DNA of 64,000 nt from Scylla paramamosain (lineage: Eukaryota; Arthropoda; Malacostraca; Decapoda; Portunidae): assembly GCF_035594125.1 (NCBI RefSeq), contig NC_087156.1, positions 22,630,497-22,694,496 of the forward strand, written 5' to 3'. The translations under genes were made by a program, and so were the position numbers. Numbering within the stretch: the stretch's first letter is position 1; every line of letters begins with the position of its first letter. The notes beneath the pieces were generated by a model that was not told the DNA's origin, searched no databases, and saw nothing but the letters and a program-made list of their open reading frames with translations. Positions 17,230 to 35,011 of the stretch are shown one piece after another.

Positions 17230-17577
17230 GAAAACTGCAGGCTGAAATATCAAATCAAGTAAAAGGTAAAAAAGCGAAAACCATACAGGTATACACCAAC
17301 ACAAGGCTACGATGGGAAAGATGTGGCAAAGTTTTATGGAGATGCAGAAGAGGCAATAAAATAGAGGAATCCAAACATTCTTTCACAGCGGGGAACTTGA
17401 ATGGAAAAGTCGGACAAAAACTGTGTAGCAAAGACAGCATTAAGAAAATCTGAAATACGAGTATATTAAAAAAGAAATAATACAAGTGACTATCTCGTAG
17501 AAATGGAAGGGAATAATTCAAAAGCTAACAAACTATTTCAACACAAGCAAGCAACAGACAAGCGAGAATATGAATGG
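17230..17577 (+). pseudogene. Degraded endonuclease domain of a non-LTR retrotransposon
   Basis: Reading the + strand across frames gives an ordered set of fragments typical of the APE-type endonuclease of RTE/craft-like LINEs. First comes a YTPTQGYDGKDVAKFYGD block (about 17285-17342), where intact copies have a V-Y-A-P-T motif followed by a K-F-Y segment. Next is GNLNGKVGQK (about 17390-17420) at the position of the catalytic GDFN motif, then SDYLVEMEGNN (about 17486-17520) and NKLFQHKQA (about 17525-17555). In an active enzyme this domain nicks genomic DNA to prime reverse transcription. Here the catalytic Asp of GDFN reads Asn, there are in-frame stops after the first block, and at least two frame changes are needed. 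No reverse-transcriptase part follows, because the sequence runs into unique DNA and then a GT/GA tract. The identification rests on motif order; the exact LINE clade is uncertain. Confidence 0.65.
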
Positions 17578-17702
17578 TAAAATAAAGAATGTCCCGTTAA
17601 CTCCAACACGTCTCACAACTCAATTCAAACTCGTGAGCGTCAGTCAGTCCTTACAACAGGAAACAAAGACGCAACTTACGGATACATTTAGTGCTCCTTG
17701 TG

Positions 17703-17874
<172 letters not shown>

Positions 17875-17943
17875 ATTCAGAAAACGCTAAAATTGCAAAA
17901 CGTTCACCTGTATCGTAAGCTACACTTCCAATTAGCGCCAATA

Positions 17944-18076
<133 letters not shown>

Positions 18077-18179
18077 CACTAAATGTTGCAACATTTGTGT
18101 CGGTCTTCACAAGACTCAAGGGTCTACACAGTGCTTAACTGGAATGCCTTTCACACTAAAATACACTTCTCTCAGTAAC

Positions 18180-18465
18180 GAGGTGGCGGTGTTGCTGATC
18201 ATGGTGGCGGTGGTGGTGATCATGTGGTGGTGGTGGTGGTGGTGGTTGTCATATGCTGGTGGTAACAGCAATGCTGGCGAATGCGATATGATAGTGTTCG
18301 TGCTGCGGTGGCGGAAGCTGTGTAGTGATGGTGGTGTCGTAGGTGAAGGCTGTGGTGATAGTGGTAGAGGTGTTGGTATGGTGTGGGTGGTGGCGCGGAG
18401 AATTGAAGTGATGGTGCTGAGGCAGTAATAGTGGTGGTGGTGGTGGTGGTGGTGGTAGCAGCAGC
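18180..18465. repeat. Degenerate GGT/GGTGAT-rich region
   Basis: Perfect GGT runs at 18225-18245 and 18430-18456 bracket about 190 bases of scattered GTGGTG and GATGGTG motifs. This looks like an old, decayed GGT array. Confidence 0.75.
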
Positions 18466-19084
18466 AGCGGGAAGTAGGAACATGAGGGACGTTATCAGTG
18501 ACTCGCGTGAAGCAAAATTGTAAAATTCAATTACCAATTACTGAGTGGGACGGCGAGGAGGAGGTGATGATGCTGGTCCTTCGCTCGTTGCAGTGTCGGA
18601 AAATTAATATTTATTCTTGAAAATAGTTCGAGTTGCGGTGTGGTGACAATTACCCGTCTGGATCTTGCTTCCCCGACCCCTCTCAGCACAATGGCAGCTC
18701 CCCAGGGGACACGCCACCGCCGTCGGCATTACCCGCGGCGCTGGCTGGGAGCCGCGGGATTGCAAGCTGAGCTATTGACTGGGAGTTGGGCGGGAGAGGG
18801 ACTGGGAGAGCGGCGTCCCTCAGGGAGATGGAGACTGTGCTGGATATTTTACATTTTGTTTTGGTTCTCTGTTTCACCTTTCTCACTCCTTATCCGCTGC
18901 ATAGCTCATGCTTTCTTTTTATCGTAAGAAAATGCAGTGATTTTTACTTCATTTAAATATAATAGGACGGAAAAAAAATTAACAGGGCTACATGATTTTG
19001 TAATGCAAGTAAATGCAGTAATAAATAAAGCGGCGGTAGAGAAAAAAAAAAAAAACAGTCAATTAAATCTTAGCTTTCAACTCT
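18466..19084. other. Non-coding, locally GC-rich
   Basis: A CpG-containing GC-rich patch at about 18690-18830 has no recognisable exon. The rest is AT-rich. Confidence 0.45.
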
Positions 19085-19089
19085 AACTT

Positions 19090-19995
19090 TCTATAAAGCA
19101 GGTCCCTCGTGACTCGACACATGTGGCTCGGTGGTCATTTCATTGCTTGAAATATTTATGAAAGTCCTTATTTGAATGTTACCAGCGGTCTTTCGCGGTC
19201 TTCCTCTCTGCTCTCAAACACTCTTTCAGTGGAATCTTCAGCTTGGAAAACAACTATACATCACACGCAGCAATGTCTAGAAAGTTGAGCCTAGAATTCT
19301 GTGTTTGGCTAAGAAATCCTGAATAAGCTGCGAAAAACTGATCAGGGAGTTGTCAAGATGCACCTGTAAACTGCAAGATCTCATAGACCCTTTCATTTGC
19401 GCCGAGCTGCAGCACAAAGACGATTGAGAACCTCTTGATAATACTATCTATTAACATTTGGACATCAGGTGTGAATTTGTGACATGCAACACCTGTCATG
19501 CTTTCTTTGGGCTTGAGGGTTCCGCGGCAGATGCTGTGATGACTGAGCCTAGGTTCCAGGGTGGTACCAACATATCTAACATTTATGATCAGTAGTCACA
19601 GTCTAGAAGTCACTCCACCAAGTCACGCACGAGGTCAAGGTAAAGCTGTTGCTGCTAACTCGAAGCAGCTTGCATACAAATTTTTTGGTCGGTCTGCGTA
19701 TGAATAAATAATTCTTAAAATGGCACCTGCCGAAGCATAAGACATTTTAATATCATTAAACACTTCATTTGGTCAAATGACAGTTTTCCAAAGTCAAATT
19801 GCGCACGTGATCAATGATCCGTGGATTTCGGCCTAACAGAACGCTCCTCACAGTCGATCAAGTCCAGCCATCTTTAAACCAATCAAACCATTCCTTAATG
19901 TGTGTAGCCCCCATGCCCGCTGGATCTTACGAATTGTTACTGGGTTCCATCAAACTTTTGGCAAACCATAATGCAGTAACGTCATCGCGCATAAA
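19090..19995 (-). pseudogene. Ancient degraded mariner transposase
   Basis: Reading the minus strand from about 19995 downwards yields, in order, pieces that match the intact mariner at 54.3-55.4 kb. HIKEWFDWFKDGW (about 19900-19865) matches FEWCKRFKEGW of the first helix-turn-helix region. GVACHKFTPD lies near 19490, and YYQEVLNRLCAAARRK (about 19443-19396) matches VYKEVLRRLLRAVREK. HLDNS (about 19355) matches the catalytic HHDNAP block. DFLAKHRI (about 19310) matches EFLAKKNI. DIAACD followed by LFSKLK (about 19275-19245) matches DLAPCDFFLFPKLK, which holds the third catalytic Asp. A C-terminal piece with KQ.NDHRATCVESRG (about 19140-19100) also matches. The pieces lie in several frames with in-frame stops, and the PPYSP segment appears deleted. 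It is therefore a dead copy. Terminal repeats were not recognised. Confidence 0.75.
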
Positions 19996-19998
19996 CTG

Positions 19999-22884
<2,886 letters not shown>

Positions 22885-23434
22885 TGTGGGGACTATATTC
22901 GAAGGTGAATAAAATAAGAAAGGAAGTTTTTATGGATCGTTAGAAGGGCAGACACAGCGATTTGAGCAGTGAAACACGAAGACCCCCTTCATACACACGT
23001 ACACGCATACATGCACCCAACCATCCCCTATTCACCCCTCCCTGCCCCGCACAAACACAATTTGTAGGAAGGCTGCCTCTGGAGGAAAACTTAAGCAATA
23101 TATATTGGGAAACCATTTGCTATTGGCTGGGTGCCATTTTAGTGCTGATCTGTTCTAGATAAGTCACTTTATTTTATACATTTTACTTTCAATTGTAGAA
23201 AAGTTGTCCTCATCACGTTCCGTCGTGCTCCTATTACTGTAAATGAAGATGCAAATGTATAGCGATAAATCAAGAGTGTGGCACATGACCTCGATCAATG
23301 CCTGCCCGTGAGGAGAGGAAGTGGACGCCAAGGTCTTCCGCCGTAAGCCCTCCAGCCCACGCCATCAACCTTCCTTTTTCTCCTTCGCATTTTATAATAA
23401 TTTCTTTCACTTTAATATTTATTCATTTATGCTT

Positions 23435-23435
<1 letters not shown>

Positions 23436-23498
<63 letters not shown>
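23436..23498. repeat. (CT)n microsatellite
   Basis: About 31 CT units. Confidence 0.96.
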
Positions 23499-23501
<3 letters not shown>

Positions 23502-24139
23502 TCCCAGCCTCCATATCTACATACCTCCAGTTTACTGTATCATAACACTATTGTTTTACTCGTTGCCAGTAAAAAGTGACGCACCAGAAAGCGATATAAT
23601 ACAATAAGTCAGAGAATTAAGGACGGAATAATTATGTCAATTGAAAATCTAAATATTAAATACAGGAGAACAAATATCTCGTCAAACACCGATAGATAAT
23701 ACTTCTATACGGTTTTCAATAAGAGCAAGTATTGGCCAGTTCCCGATGTCCTGATAATTTTCTCTTCAGCAACTGAATTGTACAAACGTATGACAACGGA
23801 GGAACGTACACTGCTTAATAATTATCGATGAAGGTGATGAAACAATTAAGATACTGGAATAGTCTTGCACTGGGAAAATGGCCAGAATAATGGTGAAAGT
23901 TAAGAGAACATCTAGTGGAACACGGCTGCCGGAAGGGAGCGGCGTGACAAGTTTTCAGAAAGTTGAACGAGCATGACCGTAAAAATAACGATGAAAAATA
24001 TCACAGCATGTAACCTTAGAGTGAAAAGTGAGACTTCGAACGGTTATAGGAATGTGCTTCTAAAGACAAAGAGCTTTTGAATGTATGATGATGAGAGGTA
24101 CTGAAGTCTTAAAGACAGATTTCAATTACTTGAGTATTT
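23499..24139. other. Non-coding AT-rich block
   Basis: Unique AT-rich sequence. Weak similarity of 23960-24140 to LINE C-terminal protein was considered and judged insufficient. Confidence 0.4.
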
Positions 24140-24207
24140 TTTTTCTTGGGTGAAGGAGGTCGACCAAGAGGACAAAAATGCAAAAGGCCTGCTTCCTTGT
24201 CTCTTCC

Positions 24208-24239
<32 letters not shown>

Positions 24240-24325
24240 AATTGAGCTACTACAAGATGCTAAAAAAAAAAAATAAATAAAATAATAAAAATATCAAATA
24301 AATAAATAAATAAATAAATAAACTG
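24140..24325. repeat. Probable retroposon tail with poly(A) and (AAAT)n
   Basis: A GGGTGAAGGAGGTCGACC segment (about 24149-24166) ends in a run of about 29 A (24209-24237) and, further on, an (AAAT)n array (about 24266-24322). I recall similar wording from 3' parts of dispersed crab repeats, but this is recognition only. The A-rich tails are directly visible. Confidence 0.4.
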
Positions 24326-24864
24326 ACGCTGATGTGGCAAGAGTTGAAATATACCACGAAAAAAAAAGAAGTTAAATTATCGATACCACGGTAATGTTAA
24401 GCAAGGAGGACAGCTGAGTACAAATATATAAAACGATGGATAAGTAAAACGATGGATAACTGTCTTGAAATTTTTGGCTTAAAGATAGAGAAAAGAGGTT
24501 TTAGGTACCCAAGCCATCAGGCTTGGGATCAGGGGCATCAGGGCTGGGCGCCTGCACGCTTCTAACTAACCTGCCATGCTCCTCCCCATGTTTGACCATC
24601 GTTAGCTTTCATACAGCTTTGGGGAATGTCTTGCCTTTTATTTTTTTTTCAGATTCAGTCTTTGCGTACTGGATGCCAGTTGAGATGAAGTTTTCATTTA
24701 AGAATTTTTGTTTACATTTAACACCAGTGGGTGAGCTAAAAATTAGTACGTGGTGAGGTAAAATATACATACGTGTCAGAGAGGGAGCAACTACAAACCG
24801 ATAGGCTGATAAAGAGCAGACTTGATCGTAAGCAGTGCAGAATCTTTTGTTTTCGTGCGTACAC

Positions 24865-24912
24865 CCACCACCACCACCACCACCACCACCAAGAACAACA
24901 ACAACAATGAAT

Positions 24913-24960
<48 letters not shown>

Positions 24961-24967
24961 CACACAC

Positions 24968-25008
<41 letters not shown>

Positions 25009-25055
25009 AACAACAACAACGACGACAACGATGACGACGACGACGACGATGACGT
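24865..25055. repeat. (ACC)n(CA)n(CAA)n(CGA)n compound tract
   Basis: ACC units (24865-24892), CA units (24914-24970), CAA units (24970-25018) and CGA/GATGAC units (25018-25055) follow in series. Confidence 0.95.
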
Positions 25056-25078
25056 CACGAAAGCGGCGAGTTCTTGAG

Positions 25079-26050
25079 TCTTCAAGTAAAGGGGATGAAA
25101 GAGTGAAAGTACAGTTAATTTTTACACTAGAAAAGTGAACAGAAAAAAGAATATGGGTGGAAAGTCATGTGGAGTAAGATCGGCGGGAGACGGGGGGTGG
25201 GCGGGCATGCAATTAGCGAGTTAAGATGAAAATGGCGGCAGAAGATATCCAGAGACGTAAAGTACACTGAAGTGAGAGGCTAAGGAGTCGGTCAGAGGGG
25301 AGACCATCGATGAAGCTTTTTGACTCTGCCTTGTGAAGAAGTGGTGAGTTGAGATACCTTTATGTGAGAAGCACACTCCATACAGGAGCGAATAAGTCCC
25401 CCGTATGCAGTAAGCAACTGTGAGGGGGAAAGAATGGCGACGACACAAGACACCAAGCTTGTTAGAAGCTGTTTTTGCAAGAGAACAGATATGAAATTTC
25501 CAGTTCAGAGTTTTAATGAAGGAAAGACTAATAATGTTTAATGTAGAAGAGGGAGAAAGTTATGTGTCATCGAAGAGCAGAAGTGACAGTGTGGAGGGGA
25601 TAGTGGAACAACTAGCAGAAGTGACAGTGTGGAGGGGATAGTGGAACAACTGAGTTTATGAGGCACTGAACGAAGCAAGGTTTGTTCTGCCCATTTTGAC
25701 ATTAAATAAAGATCAGAAATCAGGCGTCATCCGTGAATTTATTTAATTCCTGCAGTGTTGGACGTCTGAAAACTGCAGGATAAAGTCATCAACATAAGAA
25801 TGGTAAGAACAGTGAATAAGGCTAATATCACTGATGAACAACAAGAAAAAAGAGGACGATTGGACAGAAGCTTGTGGAACACCACTGTTAATAAGCTTAG
25901 AAGGGCAGTGGCCGCTTACCACTGCTGTAATAGAACGGCCAGAGAGGAAATTTCAGCTGAAGGAGCACAGAGTGATAGAAAACGTGAGAAGCTTAGACAT
26001 AAAAGCTTAATGCCTGACTCCCCTAAAACCCCTAGAAGAGGACGACGAAG
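25079..26050 (-). pseudogene. Fragment of crab LINE: reverse transcriptase C-terminal half
   Basis: On the minus strand, from about 25965 downwards, the sequence reads SGRSITAVVSGHC, then INSGVPQASV (RT motif B, about 25880-25850), FFLLFISDIS, and HSYVDD (catalytic motif C, about 25800-25780). After a gap come KFHICSLAKTASNKLGV (about 25500-25450), AYCIRGT and a STHHFFTRQSQKASS segment (about 25420-25310) of the region downstream of the palm. The same order and wording appear in the copy at 36.6-38.6 kb for the shared part, for example INSGVPQGSVL and HSYADD there. In an active LINE this protein copies the element RNA at a nicked target. Here a stop lies upstream of SGRSITAVV and frame changes occur between blocks, and the upstream palm and all of the endonuclease are missing. 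The fragment starts at the edge of a GT/AT microsatellite. YVDD instead of YADD is a divergence from the sister copy. Confidence 0.8.
25576..25651. repeat. Perfect 38 bp tandem duplication
   Basis: Units 25576-25613 and 25614-25651 are identical over 38 bases and head to tail, inside the LINE fragment. The identity indicates a recent slippage or repair duplication relative to the decayed LINE around it. Confidence 0.95.
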
Positions 26051-26074
26051 ACTTGGGGAGGAATACGCGCGCCG

Positions 26075-27180
<1,106 letters not shown>

Positions 27181-27234
27181 AAAAAAAAAAAAATAAATAA
27201 ATAAATAAATAAATAAAATAAATAAATAAATAAA

Positions 27235-27295
<61 letters not shown>

Positions 27296-27315
27296 TAAAA
27301 ATAATAATAATAATT
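27181..27315. repeat. (AAAT)n/(AAT)n tract
   Basis: A poly(A) start is followed by about 24 AAAT units and then AAT units. It may be the tail of a retroposon, but no element body was recognised upstream. Confidence 0.93.
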
Positions 27316-28335
27316 TAGATTTTGAAGAAGTATGTAAACAGCTCCATTACCTGTCTCCGGAACCATCCATCAGGCAGCCTCTCTCTCAACAGTAACGACA
27401 CAGCAGCAGGAACCAGTAGACTGCTGGCCAGTGAATGCCCAGAAGGTGACTGCGAACACGAGCCGGACCCAGGAGCCTGCCAGGGCCGCGGCAGCTGTCC
27501 CAGCCCACAGCCCCACCGGGAAGCTGACCACTTCCCCATGTGTTACCTCGGCCCACCTTCCTCCAGTGAAATTAAACTATATTTCAGACTAATATTTGCC
27601 ACGTTTCCTCCGAATTTCTAGTAAAACAAATGTGCAGAGCTGGCCGGTGTAGACCACGGACCATTTTTTTGTGCCGTACTGTCCGTGAACAGGTGTCCGG
27701 CGCAATAGTTGTGTTGTAATGGCCGTGAGCTCGCGACTTTCACCTCCAAGGTCCATGTCACGCACCAGGCTTTTATCAGCGCAAAGCTACAGACAAATTG
27801 CCCTTTGTGACTAGTTCAATTCAACTGGTCAAAGTTACCAGAATCTTCCTGCCTGCAGAGTCAGGCGGAGGCACACACACTGCCCAGGGAGTGGCGTCAA
27901 GCAGGTGCTGCTCCTTCATCAGCTTATTTATTCAATAAAGTATCCATAATTGCTCTGTAATATATTAATGAGCTTGGTAGGGCAGGAAATTGCAATTTAG
28001 AGGAAAATATCACGTGGAGAGTGGTTTAATATGAAGTTTCCAATCGCTGTATGCCTTATTAAGCTAATTTAAAATGTTACATTGCGATCATGGCAGTTGA
28101 TATAAATTCAGTAATAATAAATCCTGCGAAATTTTAATAATGTTATGAATCAAGATAGTTTTACGTAGGATCAATGGTTTAGTAACACAAAAAAAAAATC
28201 AAAATAACGAAATAATTAGTTTCTGGTATGTCTTGAACATTTTTTAAACAGTTCAAATTACAAAAAAAAAAAAAAGTACCGGAACTTAAAAGTAAAAGGG
28301 ATGAATGAGTCAAGATAATGGTCTTCCATAAGGAA
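27316..28335. other. Non-coding block with a Cys-rich frame
   Basis: A + strand frame at 27322-27621 is GC-rich and contains several Cys and Pro, but there is no recognisable domain, convincing start or splice context. The rest is unique and AT-rich. Confidence 0.4.
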
Positions 28336-28455
28336 AGAGGAGGAGGAGGAGGAGGAGGAAGAGGAGGAGGAGGAGGAGGAGGAGGAGGAGGAAGAGGAAG
28401 AGGAAGAGGAGGAGGAGGAGGAGGAGGAGGAGGAGGAGGAGGAGGAGGAGGAGGA
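28336..28455. repeat. (GGA)n(GAA) purine tract
   Basis: About 40 GGA-type triplets with a few GAA interruptions, all purine on the + strand. Confidence 0.96.
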
Positions 28456-30967
28456 GATAACAATAATAGCAAATTAACAAACTGCTAGTAATTAGACTAC
28501 CTGCTTGATTACGATGCCCTGCTGCCCACATAGCCACAGCCAGTGAGAGTGCAAGACAGCATCTTTTCCTCCATCGGCGGACATTCTCAGTAAGAATTTG
28601 GGATGACCACATTCATTGGAAGCAACAGATTTGAGAATCATAAATCAGAAAGAAACGCCAACACTACACACTTCTTACGTGCTTTCTGACTTCATATTCA
28701 TTTGGTAACAGAAAGAAATATCATAAAAACAGCAACAAAAATCAACAACACCAACAATAATAACAATAAAAATAAAGTATCTATCTATATACCAGACCAA
28801 GACCACCATAATGGGATAGCTGAAACAAAGTGACACATACACGCACACACACACCATAACGCATACCTAAGAGATTCTCGGCCCCTACATGGATCTGTGC
28901 GTGCAGAGGACACAGGAATAGTAAATCAAACTAAAAACATCGAAAACAAAAAACAGAAAGAAATGGTGAGGAAACGCATACGCTGAGGAGTACATGTAGA
29001 TGATTTGAAGGCTAGCTCGATCTTGTCATTAGAAAGGAAAATGAGTAATAAGTAAAGATAGATGATAATGAAAGGAAGAGGAGGAGGAGGAGGCGATTTT
29101 GACGTATTGGATGCCCAGATCACTAATTAGAGATGCAGACAGGTGAGACAGTATTGATGGACCACAGGTAGGTGCGGGTGCCAAACAAAGGCCTCGAGGA
29201 GGATGACCACCACCACCACCAGCACCACCACCACCACCAGGGCCTGCTGCTTCCCTCCCTCCCTAAAGTATTACCACACCTGGATACATGTCTCAGGTTA
29301 ATGGTTTTAGGTTACACGTTTTGTTTTAATTGTAGGTGTTGTGATATCACGAATTCCTACCCGGGTTTATTTCGAAATTATTGAGGCGCCCACATTCCCA
29401 CCAATAATTATAGTGACAGGACAGCAATGGGTAAAGACGCTTGTCACGCCACGTCTAATACCGGTGACAACGTAAGTTCCCGCGTGGGTCAGTCAGCTGA
29501 AGGCCAAGGGGCGGTGAAGGCGGGGAAGTTGCAGCTGCTAAGAATCTTTACTTGTACCCTCGTTCATAATGATCCTGCAGGAGAGGTCTGATCATGCCAC
29601 GTCTCTGATCCAACTGAAAACTAAAAAAAAACCTAGTACTTCATGTTCGCCATCTTATGTACCCGCTGGACACAAAACTTCTCTTTAAGGATCGATTGCG
29701 TGTGCTCCACAAAGTTGTTATTTCTCCCTCTATCCCAGAACCTCGCCTGTTAGAACACATTTTCAGAGCAAGAAAGTTCATCTGTGGCGAGTGTGCCCGT
29801 GCAGGAGGGCACTGCGCCACCGGGCAACGCATGCGGGAGGCTGCAGCGTGATGAGAATATTATGGTTCGAGACGAGAAAAGAATAGCGGGAAGAAGGCCA
29901 TCACAACGGAAATGTTGGGGATGAGGGACTGTCCCTTCCCCGCCTGGCACGGCACCGCCCCACTCTGCACCGCCACCAGCTGTTTTCATTTCGTGGCTGC
30001 ACAAACCCAACATCCTCATCTCCATTCCTTTACTTTCTTGTATTCCAGGAAAGGCCAGTTAGAACCACCACGCGATCCACTCCTATCATGGAAATGTTGT
30101 CCAACTCAAACACTGATCCTGCCTGATCACCCTTGGTGCAAAGCAGTACACCTCTGTACTGTTAATATAAGGTTATTTAATAAAAAAATAAAAAAAACGT
30201 ACTGTATACTGTTATGGGAACGAGAAAACTCCCTTTGTAATATTGGTATATGGGCTGTCCAGTAGTGTCCGTTACGACTATCCCGCTATAGGAGCCACTC
30301 TGGCGCACCCAGTTCTCGTCGGGACCGCCTACAGTCTGGGGTACGGGGCAAAGCGGGGGAAGGGCAGCGAGGGTCTCACCCGGGGTTGTATCACGCCACT
30401 AATGAGCCAATTACATGATAAGCCCACTAATGAACCAATCAGGTGATGTGATGGGGGCGAGAAATGCTTGATATGATTAATAATCAGTGTGGCTGAGGCG
30501 CGGCAGAGCTACGCATTACTGCAACTAGGAAATATATTACTCCACATTAACAGAATTGTAATTACAGTGAAAGATTTCCTTGTTAACAAACATTAATTCA
30601 CTTCATTAATGAATATTTACAGAGCCTGGAGAGGCCGCTGATTTGCTGGGTTAATTTTCCGGTCCGCAGCACGAGACGGAACTCTCGGGGGAATATAAGG
30701 AGAAAATGGCTTAGCCGAGACGTAAAACTTTAGTCCATCGCGAAGACTCAGCAGCTTGAGAGGCAACTCCAACTGCAACTGATGCTAAGACTATTGGCTC
30801 GAGTTTCCAAGTTAGTCTGCGATACTGGAAAATATTAACAGTAAGTGTTTGCCAACTCAAGGCAGACTATAAAATAAAACGGAAACAAGTTTTCTTGCAC
30901 TGAATGTGATTCGATTTTTTTTTTCTCTCCTGAAGTACCTACTTCAAGGTACAGAAGTTGTGCACAA
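28456..30967. other. Non-coding block with a CCAAT-containing duplication
   Basis: Short GGA (about 29076-29095) and ACC (about 29205-29240) runs occur. A 28 bp imperfect tandem duplication at 30396-30451 carries a CCAAT in each unit. No gene recognised; a 64-codon frame at 29657-29851 with a CxxC is unassigned. Confidence 0.45.
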
Positions 30968-31263
<296 letters not shown>

Positions 31264-31466
31264 TGTATCTATAACTGCCTTCAGTGTGTGGGGAAGAAGT
31301 ACCGAAAAAAATGTGAGAAAACAACACCTTTAGCTTATGCATTCATATCTACATTAACAATTATTCCTGCAATAAATTAATTTTCATTAATAGTAGGTGG
31401 TAATAATGTACACAGTCATCTTTGTTTCTGAGACTTCCATTTATAGAGCATTACGGTTCTCTTCGA

Positions 31467-33728
<2,262 letters not shown>

Positions 33729-33954
33729 CACACACACGCACAGACACACACACGCACACAATCACGCGTGGTGCCATCGCTTCGTGGTGCGCCTCAGCAA
33801 GGAGCAGCAATGATTGTCACTTGCTGCAGTCTGAAAGCCTCCTTCTCTGATCCTGGCCACTTTTTGACTGAGTAGAGACTGGGAACTTATCCCTCACTCT
33901 TCACCTTTTATTGACGGACTTTATATGAGCATGTCAACAATCCAGCTTCACTGC

Positions 33955-34470
<516 letters not shown>

Positions 34471-34603
34471 GGCGCACCCCCTAGCTTGGCGCCTCTGCAC
34501 TCGGAGCTTCTGGCTCAGTACACTCCTGCCGACCTTGACTAGTCAACAAGTAGATAAGTTGTTATACATCCGTTCGGCGTAGTATCGTTCACATTCAGAC
34601 ATC

Positions 34604-34628
34604 ATGGGTCGAGTTTAGTCTCGACCCA
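34604..34628 (+). promoter_or_regulatory. 5' leader hairpin containing a 4-codon upstream ORF
   Basis: TGGGTCGAG (34605-34613) and CTCGACCCA (34620-34628) pair perfectly around a TTTAGT loop. An ATG at 34604 opens a frame M-G-R-V that stops at TAG inside the loop. It lies about 70 bases upstream of the presumed transposase ATG at 34696, so it could limit translation. This role is inferred. Confidence 0.5.
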
Positions 34629-34695
34629 GCAGTATTTTTTTCTCCATTCGACGGGACAGACGGCATTATTGTACTCGATTGCGCCTGGACCAAGC

Positions 34696-34848
34696 ATGGC
34701 TAGTATTGAGGGGAACATCCGCTTCAATGCAGTGGTTTACAAAGACAACTCTGGATTCCGGTACCTCCGAAATGTGGCAAGAAACAACAAACTATACCTG
34801 CGTTGCATTCATCACCCCAACTGTGGAGGAAGAGCCGTATTGTCGGAG
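34696..34848 (+). CDS. Exon 1: N-terminal half of the FLYWCH zinc finger
   Basis: Fifty-one codons start at ATG 34696. The run FRYLRNVARNNKLYLRC followed by CGGRAVL has the spacing of FLYWCH fingers (aromatic, basic, Cys, x5, Cys, GRA). The two Cys are residues 37 and 43. The exon ends on a complete codon (GAG) directly before GTAAGA. The His pair needed to close the finger lies in exon 2, so the domain is split by the intron. The finger probably binds the element ends. Confidence 0.72.
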
Positions 34849-35011
34849 GTAAGAACAGTTGTAAAATGTTATAGACCAGGAGTTTGGTAAGATTTAATCA
34901 ACTTCACTGCTAAAGGTTTTCCGTTAAAACGATGGAGATCACTGGCAGAGTCACTGGTGATGATGGTGGTGTTAGGTGTTGTTCGAATTATTAAGCAGTT
35001 ATATTTTACAG
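34849..35011 (+). other. Candidate 163 bp intron
   Basis: It runs from a GT (GTAAGA) donor at 34849 to an AG acceptor (TTTTACAG) at 35011. Removing it joins two codon-complete ends and reconstitutes a full FLYWCH ligand set, which is the best evidence that it is real. Retained, it introduces a stop soon after the donor. Confidence 0.75.

Noticed and set aside
23960..24140. Weak resemblance to the C-terminal region of RTE-like LINE proteins
   Set aside because: Only scattered residues match and several stops intervene. The expected upstream blocks are absent.
27322..27621. Cys/Pro-rich 99-codon frame suggestive of a secreted domain
   Set aside because: No signal peptide or recognised Cys pattern, and it starts inside a poly(A)/AAT tract.
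29657..29851. 64-codon frame containing CGEC and further Cys
   Set aside because: The Cys spacing does not complete a known zinc finger and no splice sites frame it convincingly.
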